Both the position numbers and the translations under genes were made by a program. From contig JAISXF010000050.1 of assembly GCA_031270845.1 (NCBI GenBank), forward strand, positions 1-41,900: a stretch of DNA of 41,900 nt, read 5' to 3'. A model generated the notes under the pieces. It worked only from the letters and a program-made list of their open reading frames with translations, did no database searches and was not told where the DNA came from. Of the stretch, positions 16,344-22,773 are shown one piece after another. The stretch's first letter is position 1. The number at the start of each line of letters is the position of its first letter. The DNA comes from Prevotellaceae bacterium (GTDB taxonomy: Bacteria; Bacteroidota; Bacteroidia; Bacteroidales; UBA932).

Positions 16344-16758
16344 CAATTTTTTTTTCAGTTATGAAAAAAAGATGAATAGATAAATGCGCTTCACACGACG
16401 AGAGGGCAGAATGCAGGGGCGCTCTCGCAGGCATCCTGTACTATCTGTGAGTATCTTTGTGCAGCCTATGAGGTTCTTTGTGTAATTTGATTTTTCTTAC
16501 ATAGAGAAACACAGAGACAATTAGGAATTATAAAATCACACACATTACAAAAATCAAAAAAATAAAAGTTCAGACAAAATAAAACGTGCCGGAAAAAAAT
16601 ACGCAGAAAAATGAAATACACACAATAGAAAAAAAGGAAACCATGCATGTTTTTTCCACTTTTTTCTACGATAAGCTGATTTTCGCGTATGGTTCGATTT
16701 TTTCTTCGTTTCGCAGGGGCGTTATTGCTATGTGAACTTAATTATCCATCATCCGTTT
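16344..16758. other. 415-bp AT-rich gap between trxB and the acyl-CoA synthetase
   Basis: Besides the trxB promoter this gap holds only AT-rich, low-complexity DNA. It contains words such as 'ttctttgtgtaattt' and 'acatagagaaacacagagac' that look like decayed short repeats. A TATCTTTG at 16452-16459 fits a + strand -7 box but no gene follows it. The 60-codon ORF at 16466-16648 (-) is Phe/Cys-rich and has no support. The left edge of the G-rich block (see findings) falls here. Confidence 0.5.
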
Positions 16759-18819
16759 TTAATTTTCTATACGGATTCGGGCATCTACGGCGACGATTTT
16801 GCCGGCATCGGCGAGGAGGGGGTTCAAATCGAGTTCGGTTATTTCGGGAGCGGCCATGCACAGGGCGGCGACGCGGGTGATGATGCGGGCAAAGAGGGGG
16901 ATATTGACGGGTTTTTGTCCGCGCAGGCCGTTCAGTATTTTGTATCCGCGCAAGCGGAGAATCATGTCGTTGGCTTCGTCGAGGGAGAGAGGGGCGAGGC
17001 CGGCGCTTACGTCGTTAAGGGCTTCGATAAAGATGCCACCAAGGCCGCAGAGGAGCGTGTGTCCAAAGAGGCCTTCGCGCTTTGCGCCGATGAATAGCTG
17101 CTGGCCGCCGAGCATGGGCTGCAGGAGAACGGCGGTGGCGCCGGGGATGCGGATCATACGGTTGAACTCACGGTTGACGGCGGGGAGGTCGGTGATGTTG
17201 AGGGCGACGCCGCCGACATCGGTCTTGTGAACAGGGCCAACGACTTTCATGACTAAGGGGAAGCCTAATTGTGCGGCGGCATTGGTGGCATCGTCAGGAG
17301 TGGCGGCGAGGGATTCGGGGACACGGGGGATGCCTGCGGCGTCGAGGAGGATTTGTACCTGTTCGGGGGGGAGGTATCCGGTGGCGGCGCAGTCGATAAG
17401 GGCGCGCACGGTGACGATGTCGATGTGTGGCTGGGATTCGGGAGGATCGGACGGAAAGTTTTTAGTGTGTATGACCTTTGCGAGGGCGTTGCCGAGCAGA
17501 ACTTCGTCGGGGAAGGTGATATTTCCTTTGGAGACAAAGTCGTCTATTTCGTCACGCGAATTAACGACGGTGGGCATAACGGCATAAATTGGTTTGGGGT
17601 CGTGCAGGGCGTGGTGATGGATGATGTCATAGACGTCGAATACGCGGACGAGGCCGGGGTTTCCAAAGATGACGACGGTGGCGTCGATGCTTTCAAAGTC
17701 ATTTCGGCAAGCATCGAGGATGTGGTTGAGCTGGGCGGCGGTTCCGGTGGCAAGAAAGTCGATGGGATTGGCAACGGACGACCCGGGGTGGAGTTTTGCA
17801 AGGAGTTCGCAGGCCTTCGGGCCGGTGATGGGAGGAACATTGATGTTGTTGTGTGCAAGAGTGTCGGTGAGCATAACAGCGGGGCCTCCGGCATGGGTAA
17901 CGATGGCGATATTGCGGCCTTTTGGCAAGGGATGCATGAGCACCGCGGCGACGGCAATGAGTTCGCTCCGGCTGTGGCACCGGACGATGCCGGCTTTTCG
18001 GAAAAGAGCATCGACGGCGGTGTCGGGGGTAGCGATTGCGCCGGTATGAGAGGATGCAGCGCGACTGCCGGCTTCGCTGCTGCCGGCTTTAATGGCGGCA
18101 ATGCGAGCACCTTTGCGGATGAGGGAGTCAGCGTGTTTGAGCAGTTTTTGAGGATTGCCAATATGTTCAATATAAAGCATCTTCACGGGAGCGCTTTGGC
18201 CGTGCCGGTAGGTGATGTCGAGGTGCTCGAGAATATCTTCAACGCCTGTTTGGGCAGAGTTTCCGACAGAGTAGATGCCGGCGAACCGCAAGCCGTATTG
18301 AATGGCGGCATCGATGATAAATACGGCGGTGGCTCCGGAACCGGTGATGAAATCGATGCTACAGGGGTCGAGGACGGGGACAGGAGTGGTGAATATGCCG
18401 GCATAATGCGTGGTCAGGACGCCAATGCAATTGGGGCCGATGAGACAGGCTCCGGCATCGTTGACGGTTTCGACGAGTTTTGCTTCAAGGGCAGCTCCTG
18501 CGGGGCCTTCTTCGTGGAACCCGGCAGAAAGGACGATAAACGCTTTGGTTTGTTTCTGTTTTGCGAGGATATCGACGGCGGCAGGGCAAGCTATTGCAGG
18601 GATAGCGAGGATAGCAAGATCGACCGGGGGCAGATCGTTAACGGTGCGGCAGGCAGGGATGCCCTGTATGCTGTCAGCTTTGGGGTTTACGATGTGCAGA
18701 CGGCCGTTGAATCCGTGATCGATGAGGTTTTTTATAATTTTTCCGCCGGGCTTGCGGATGTCGTCAGAGCCTCCGACGATAACAATACTGGCGGGCATCA
18801 ATAATTGCTGGGGTATCAT
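16759..18819 (-). CDS. Acyl/acetate-CoA ligase (ADP-forming), fused alpha-beta subunits
   Basis: An NDP-forming acyl-CoA synthetase of 686 aa, which makes ATP from acetyl-CoA (or another acyl-CoA), ADP and phosphate during fermentation. Domains in order: CoA-binding Rossmann domain with 'SIVIVGGSDDIRKPGGK', a succinyl-CoA-synthetase-like flavodoxin domain with 'LIGPNCIGVL' and the phospho-histidine loop 'RAASSHTGAIA', then the ATP-grasp (beta) domain with 'GFPLVMKVVGPVHKTDVGGV'. The ORF-track start at 18888 lies upstream of the -7 box at 18851-18858, so I take ATG 18819 (MIPQQLLMPASIV); ATG 18798 (MPASIV) is also possible. A protein-acetyltransferase role is unlikely because no GNAT domain is present. 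The acyl substrate cannot be decided. Confidence 0.9.
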   Translation of the reverse strand: MIPQQLLMPASIVIVGGSDDIRKPGGKIIKNLIDHGFNGRLHIVNPKADSIQGIPACRTVNDLPPVDLAILAIPAIACPAAVDILAKQKQTKAFIVLSAGFHEEGPAGAALEAKLVETVNDAGACLIGPNCIGVLTTHYAGIFTTPVPVLDPCSIDFITGSGATAVFIIDAAIQYGLRFAGIYSVGNSAQTGVEDILEHLDITYRHGQSAPVKMLYIEHIGNPQKLLKHADSLIRKGARIAAIKAGSSEAGSRAASSHTGAIATPDTAVDALFRKAGIVRCHSRSELIAVAAVLMHPLPKGRNIAIVTHAGGPAVMLTDTLAHNNINVPPITGPKACELLAKLHPGSSVANPIDFLATGTAAQLNHILDACRNDFESIDATVVIFGNPGLVRVFDVYDIIHHHALHDPKPIYAVMPTVVNSRDEIDDFVSKGNITFPDEVLLGNALAKVIHTKNFPSDPPESQPHIDIVTVRALIDCAATGYLPPEQVQILLDAAGIPRVPESLAATPDDATNAAAQLGFPLVMKVVGPVHKTDVGGVALNITDLPAVNREFNRMIRIPGATAVLLQPMLGGQQLFIGAKREGLFGHTLLCGLGGIFIEALNDVSAGLAPLSLDEANDMILRLRGYKILNGLRGQKPVNIPLFARIITRVAALCMAAPEITELDLNPLLADAGKIVAVDARIRIEN

Positions 18820-18850
18820 AAAAGATTTGTTCGTTTTTACAAATTTTATA

Positions 18851-18858
18851 CAAAGATA
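18851..18858 (-). promoter_or_regulatory. -7 box (TATCTTTG on minus strand) of the acyl-CoA synthetase
   Basis: CAAAGATA on + reads TATCTTTG on minus, 31 bp before ATG 18819. It decides the start codon, since the longer ORF begins upstream of it. Confidence 0.7.
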
Positions 18859-18979
18859 GCAATTAAATTCTAAATTCGAGATTGGCAATTACACATTGCC
18901 TGCAGAAGGAGCAGGGTGCCGGGTGAAAGGTGCGGAGTCATTCATCATTCATATTTTATCATTCATAATTATTAATTTG

Positions 18980-18987
18980 TATCTTTG
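18980..18987 (+). promoter_or_regulatory. -7 box (TATCTTTG) of the ABC-2 permease
   Basis: TATCTTTG lies 16 bp before ATG 19004, giving a leader of roughly 10 nt. The divergent box for the acyl-CoA synthetase lies about 120 bp away. Between them are repeat-like words (tcattcatcattcat, atcattcataatt). Confidence 0.7.
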
Positions 18988-19003
18988 CGGACAATTTTAG
19001 ATA

Positions 19004-20320
19004 ATGAAAATGAAAAAAGTGTTTTTGGTCATTGAACGCGAGTTTTCTACGCGAGTGAAGAAGAAATCGTTTATTATTACAACGATTTTGGTGCCGTTGC
19101 TGATGGCAGGGCTGATGGTAGTGCCGTTTTTGGTGCAATCGTATTTGAAAGATACGGAAAAGAAGACGATTGTGGTAACAGACCGGTCGGGTTTGGCGCG
19201 TGAAGCGCTGGTGGACAGCGAAGATTTAACGTTTGTGTTCGCAGACGGTGCGTCGCCGGACTCATTGAGGGAGCTGTTCGGAGAATCGGGCTGGTACGCG
19301 GTGGTAGATGTGGGGGTTTTGGGAGATAATGGAACTCCTTCGATAGAGATTTATTCGTTTAAGCAAACAAATATGGACGTGCAGCAGCGCATTGAGGCGA
19401 GCATGGGGAAAGCCGTCGAGCGCTCGAAGATGAAGGCATACAACATAGAAGGACTTGAGGAGATGCTGGCGTCGATACAGACGAGCTTGCATGTTAAGAC
19501 GTACCTTTGGGGAGAAGACGGGCAGGAGAAGGCGAGTTATACGTTTGTTTATATGGGAATTTCATACCTTTTCAGTTTTTTGATTTACATATTTATCGTA
19601 CTGTTCGGGGGCATGGTGATAAGAGGGGTGATTGAGGAAAAGACGAGCCGGATTGTGGAAGTAATAGTGTCGTCGCTTAAGCCATTTGAGCTGATGATTG
19701 GGAAAATTCTGGGGGTTGCTTCGGTAGGACTGCTGCAATTTGTGATATGGGTGGCGTTGACGGCAGGTATTTATGCGGTGGCGATGGGCACGTTGCTGAG
19801 TTCGGCGGATACTTCGTCGCTGGGGGCGGCGACGGGCGAGGCCGGGGCGATGGCGACGGGGTTGCTGCCGGATATTCGGTCGATTGTGGAGAGTATTGAC
19901 TTTGTGTCGATAATAGGCGCCTTTATTTTATATTTTCTTTTCGGGTATTTGCTGTATGCGGCGCTGTATGCGGCGATAGGTTCGGCGGTTGAGAGCGAAG
20001 CGGATACGCAACAGCTGATGCTTCCGGTGACGATTCCGTTAATGATCGGGATATTTATCATGCTTCATACGTTTCAGTACCCGGACAGCTCGTTATCGTT
20101 CTGGTGTTCGATGATTCCGTTCACATCACCGATGGTGATGATGGCACGTATCCCCTTTGGGGTACCATTTTGGGAGATTGCGCTGTCGCTTTCGCTGTTG
20201 CTGGTTACATTTTTGGGGGTTGCGTGGTTAGCCGGAAAGATTTATCGCACAGGCATACTGATGTACGGAAAAAAAGTCAGTTTTAAGGAAATGTGGAGAA
20301 TAATCATTCACTATAAATGA
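19004..20320 (+). CDS. ABC-2 type transporter permease (NatB/YhaP-like)
   Basis: A 438-aa membrane protein. The topology is typical of ABC-2 permeases of the NatB type: an N-terminal TM helix ('SFIITTILVPLLMAGLMVVPFLV'), a ~150-aa extracytoplasmic domain, then five or six TM helices from residue ~180, including 'SYLFSFLIYIFIVLFGGMVI' and the cytoplasmic 'EEKTSRIVEVIVSSLKPFELMIGKILG' that contacts the ATPase. ATG 19004 and 19010 are both possible. No ATP-binding partner gene is adjacent, which is unusual, since NatA/YhaQ is normally the neighbour. Substrate unknown (Na+ or lipid/peptide export in relatives). Confidence 0.88.
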   Translation: MKMKKVFLVIEREFSTRVKKKSFIITTILVPLLMAGLMVVPFLVQSYLKDTEKKTIVVTDRSGLAREALVDSEDLTFVFADGASPDSLRELFGESGWYAVVDVGVLGDNGTPSIEIYSFKQTNMDVQQRIEASMGKAVERSKMKAYNIEGLEEMLASIQTSLHVKTYLWGEDGQEKASYTFVYMGISYLFSFLIYIFIVLFGGMVIRGVIEEKTSRIVEVIVSSLKPFELMIGKILGVASVGLLQFVIWVALTAGIYAVAMGTLLSSADTSSLGAATGEAGAMATGLLPDIRSIVESIDFVSIIGAFILYFLFGYLLYAALYAAIGSAVESEADTQQLMLPVTIPLMIGIFIMLHTFQYPDSSLSFWCSMIPFTSPMVMMARIPFGVPFWEIALSLSLLLVTFLGVAWLAGKIYRTGILMYGKKVSFKEMWRIIIHYK

Positions 20321-20353
20321 TAGTCGGTTAGAGGTTGGGTTGAGTATTTTTCA

Positions 20354-20373
20354 TTCCCGACAGGGATTTTTTA
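20354..20373 (+). terminator. Weak hairpin with T-run after the ABC permease
   Basis: TCCC-GACA-GGGA followed by six T. The stem is only four base pairs, so termination would be partial at most. It sits between the permease and the flippase-like gene. Confidence 0.35.
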
Positions 20374-20401
20374 ATTATTAAAATAAAAACAGTACATATT
20401 T

Positions 20402-21385
20402 ATGAAAAAAGTTGGAAAATATTTGGTGTTCCTGTCGTTGACAGGGGTGTTGCTGTACTTTTCGTTTAAGGGCGTTTCGTGGAAAGAGCTGTTGTCGGGC
20501 ATAAAAGAAGCGAACGGGTGGTGGATTGGCGCGTCGATGGCGGCAGGTTATGCGGCTTTTTTGATACGTGCGCGGCGCTGGCAGTTTATTATTCATCCAT
20601 TGGGATATAATCCGTCGTTCAAGCACACATATGATGCGGTGATGATGACTTATTTAGCGAATTTTGCGATGCCTCGCATGGGCGAGGTGGTTCGATGCGG
20701 GGTTTTGCAGCGGACGGAGAAGATTCCGTTTGAATCGTTGCTGGGCACGGTGGTGATGGAGCGGGCATTCGACTTTATTTGCCTGTTGTTGATCTCAATT
20801 AGCGTGATCTTTTTACAATTTGATACGTTTGTGGCGTTTTGGGGCGAGTTGCAGGCCGCAGAATCGGCGTCGGCGGCGGGAACGGCGGCGAGCGGGGGCG
20901 CTCTTTTATATATATTGGCGGGAACGGCGGCGTTTTTGGCGATAGCGGTTGGGTTGTTGGTGTTTGGTAAGAAGATTGCGGCGTTATCGCTTGGGATGAA
21001 GGTGAAAAAACTGTGGTTCGGGCTGCTCGATGGGCTGAAAGCGGGGTTTCGACTGGAGCGCAGGGTATTATTTTTAACGTACACGGTGGGATTGTGGGTG
21101 ATTTATTTTTTGCAGGCCTACACCGTGATGTTAGCGATGCCGGACACGGTGCATCTTGGGGCGAGCGATGCGCTGTTTTTAATGGTTGTGGGGGGGCTTG
21201 GCTGGGTTGCTCCGGTAAATGCGGGGATTGGGGCGTATCATTTTCTGATAAAGAGCGCACTTTTGATTTACGGGGTGGAAAATGGTGTGGTATTCGCCAC
21301 CATTTCGCATGAGACACAATCATTAATAATGATTTTGTTCGGGCTTGTATCGTGGGTGAGCGTAATGGCCATGCGCAGGCGCTAA
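20402..21385 (+). CDS. Flippase-like integral membrane protein (LPG synthase TM / UPF0104 family)
   Basis: A 327-aa polytopic protein with about eight TM helices. Family marks are the N-terminal 'YLVFLSLTGVLLYFSFKGVSWKELLSGIKEANGWW', 'ANFAMPRMGEVVRCGVLQR' (the P-R-x-G-E motif) and 'GGLGWVAPVNAGIGAYHFL' near the C-terminus. Homologues include the flippase domain of MprF and hopanoid/lipid-linked enzymes without the soluble transferase; this protein also lacks the C-terminal aminoacyl transferase domain. It follows the ABC permease by 81 bp without a separate -7 box that I can see. Lipid movement is inferred from family only. Confidence 0.88.
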   Translation: MKKVGKYLVFLSLTGVLLYFSFKGVSWKELLSGIKEANGWWIGASMAAGYAAFLIRARRWQFIIHPLGYNPSFKHTYDAVMMTYLANFAMPRMGEVVRCGVLQRTEKIPFESLLGTVVMERAFDFICLLLISISVIFLQFDTFVAFWGELQAAESASAAGTAASGGALLYILAGTAAFLAIAVGLLVFGKKIAALSLGMKVKKLWFGLLDGLKAGFRLERRVLFLTYTVGLWVIYFLQAYTVMLAMPDTVHLGASDALFLMVVGGLGWVAPVNAGIGAYHFLIKSALLIYGVENGVVFATISHETQSLIMILFGLVSWVSVMAMRRR

Positions 21386-21477
21386 AAATTAAGGTACTGG
21401 GGGACAGCGTTTGAGATTGGGGCGCGAAAAGGGGAGATCTACGTAAAATTTCTTAAGTTTAAGGCATTATGTGCGGA

Positions 21478-22065
21478 GTGCATGATGATAATTCTCGTGT
21501 GCACGGCGAGAAGAGGGGAGTTTTTTCTTATATTTTTTAAGTGCGTTCTAAAATTTTTTAAGTTTTTTCTAAAATTTTAGAAGTTTTTTCTAAGATTTTT
21601 TAAGTTTTTTCTAAAATTTTTGAAATGCGTTCTTAGATTTTTTAAGTTCTTTCTAAAATTTTGGAAGTTTTTTCTAAAATTTTGGAAGTTTTTTCTAAAA
21701 TTTTGGAAATTCGTTCTAAAATTTTGGAAGTTTTTTCTAAAATTTTGGAAATTCTTTCTAAAATTTTGGAAGTTTTTTCTAAAATTTTGGAAGTTTTTTC
21801 TAAAATTTTGGAAGTTTTTTCTAAAATTTTGGAAGTGCGCGGAGAGATTTGGGGGGGGCGCGATGAGATGAGGCAGGTGCACGATGAGATGAGGCAGGTG
21901 CACGATGAGATGAGGCAGGTGCACGATGAGATGAGGCAGGTGCACGAAGAGATGAGGCAGGTGCACGAAGAGATTTTGCGAGTGCACGATGAGATGAGGC
22001 AGGTGCACGAAGAGATGAGGCAGGTGCACGAAGAGATGAGGCAGGTGCACGATGAAAACTTCTTC
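21478..22065. repeat. Composite 21-bp tandem array, 28 units, two sequence families in one register
   Basis: Units run without indels at 21-bp steps. Two B-like units (21478 gtgcatgatgataattctcgt-type and 21499) are followed by fifteen A units (21520-21834, type gttttttctaaaattttgga+a), one transitional unit (21835-21855), and ten B units (21856-22065, type gtgcacgatgagatgaggca+g). Some A units begin with the B-like GTGCG (21541, 21625 ATGCG). Early A units contain in-frame TAA/TAG, so only the part from 21646 on is open; there it would encode heptads VFSKILE and then VHDEMRQ, both coiled-coil-like. ORF-track entries 21620-21871, 21661-22113 and the antisense ones arise from this. Confidence 0.95.
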
Positions 22066-22222
22066 CTCCGCGCTGTGAACAGGCGAGATAGCGCCGGCGA
22101 GAGGAGAGAATGAGCGAAGAGGAACAGGGATTTTTAGGGGACTTTTGGGACTTTGGGGACTTTTGGGACAGATGGGGCAAAGAGTAGAGGGGGAGGAAGC
22201 AAAGAATAGAGGAGAGAAAGGA

Positions 22223-22266
22223 AGGAACCACCCCGCCCTGCGGGCACCCCTCCGAAGGAGGGGAAA
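22223..22266 (+). repeat. Double-hairpin GC-rich element, copy 1
   Basis: Core CCACCCCGCCCTGCGGGCA followed by CCCCTCC-GAA-GGAGGGG. The first hairpin is GCCC-TGC-GGGC, the second a 7-bp stem with a three-base loop. Three further copies lie at 22296-22340, 25166-25208 and 25237-25280, all in the same orientation. Confidence 0.9.
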
Positions 22267-22295
22267 AGGAGGGGGAGTTTTGGGGAGAGGAGGGG

Positions 22296-22340
22296 GAGGA
22301 ACCACCCCGCCCTGCGGGCACCCCTCCGAAGGAGGGGAAT
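22296..22340 (+). repeat. Double-hairpin GC-rich element, copy 2
   Basis: Same core as copy 1, loop GAA in the second hairpin, 73 bp downstream of it. The spacer is G-rich (gggggagttttggggagagg). ORF-track entries reading PPCGHPSEGG or SFGGVPAGRGG come from these copies and are not genes. Confidence 0.9.
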
Positions 22341-22401
22341 GGAGGGGAAAAGGAGGGGAGTTTTAATGCGGAATTTAGTTGGCGGAAGCCGTTTGTTACA
22401 T

Positions 22402-22480
22402 GCGAATTGAGAGGCACGAATTAAGAACATGCGAATTAAGAGGCACGAATTGAGAACAGCGAATTGAGAGGCACGAATTT
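22402..22480. repeat. 28/29-bp tandem repeat, about 2.8 copies
   Basis: Units beginning GCGAATTRAGAGGCACGAATT start at 22402, 22431 and 22459 (spacing 29 and 28). Each unit is itself two related halves (gcgaattgagag / gcacgaattaagaaca). Confidence 0.8.
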
Positions 22481-22557
22481 AAAATGAGGGAATTAGAGGT
22501 ATTGATTTTTCTTTCATGGGTCGTAAGATTTTTTTTTAAAATGGGTGAAATTTTTTC

Positions 22558-22565
22558 CAAAAGTA
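22558..22565 (-). promoter_or_regulatory. Orphan -7 box-like TACTTTTG on the minus strand
   Basis: CAAAAGTA on + reads TACTTTTG on minus. The first ATG downstream is at 22517, but its frame closes after 12 codons (MKEKSIPLIPSF). It may be a leftover of a lost gene, or may drive an RNA through the repeat elements to its left. It may also be chance in AT-rich DNA. Confidence 0.3.
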
Positions 22566-22584
22566 GTAATTTTTTTCTTATAAA

Positions 22585-22647
22585 ACGTAAAACGTAAGAC
22601 GTAAGACGTAAGACGCAAGACGTAAGACGTAAGCCGTAAGACGTAAT
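22585..22647. repeat. 7-bp tandem array (ACGTAAG)n
   Basis: Nine units: ACGTAAA, three ACGTAAG, ACGCAAG, two ACGTAAG, CCGTAAG and ACGTAAT. It is followed at once by ATCCGGCGGAAGCCG, a CGGC-GGAA-GCCG mini-hairpin at 22653-22664. Confidence 0.92.
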
Positions 22648-22704
22648 TCATCCGGCGGAAGCCGTCTATGTTCTATTATCTATTGTCTATTGTCTGTGTT
22701 CTTT

Positions 22705-22772
22705 CGTAATTCGTAATTCGTAATTCGTAATTTATCCGGCGTAAGCCGTAATTCGGAATGCGGAATGCGGAA
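22705..22772. repeat. 7-bp array (CGTAATT)4, mini-hairpin, (GGAATGC)2 at the end of relA
   Basis: Four perfect CGTAATT units (22705-22732), then ATCCGGC-GTAA-GCCG (hairpin 22737-22748), then GGAATGC twice plus a partial unit. The last repeat runs up to the stop codon of the RelA/SpoT gene. Confidence 0.9.
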
Positions 22773-22773
22773 T

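Noticed and set aside
16452-16459. TATCTTTG on + strand as a promoter
   Set aside because: Fits the consensus, but no + strand gene follows within the gap or beyond it.
16466-16648. 60-codon Phe/Cys-rich minus strand ORF
   Set aside because: Typical of AT-rich noise; no promoter box at a useful distance and no recognisable motif.
17269-18804. 511-codon + strand ORF opposite the ADP-forming acyl-CoA synthetase
   Set aside because: Composition is Gly/Asp/Val-rich without domains. The opposite strand has complete family motifs and a promoter box. The frame is open because of the strong codon bias of the real gene.
21478-22065. CRISPR array
   Set aside because: The 21-bp units are contiguous with no unique spacers, and no cas genes are in the window.
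21577-22417. Minus strand ORFs with NFQNFRK and HLPHLIV repeats
   Set aside because: Readings of the 21-bp array and double-hairpin elements. No start context; the only possible promoter box (22558) is not in frame with a convincing start.
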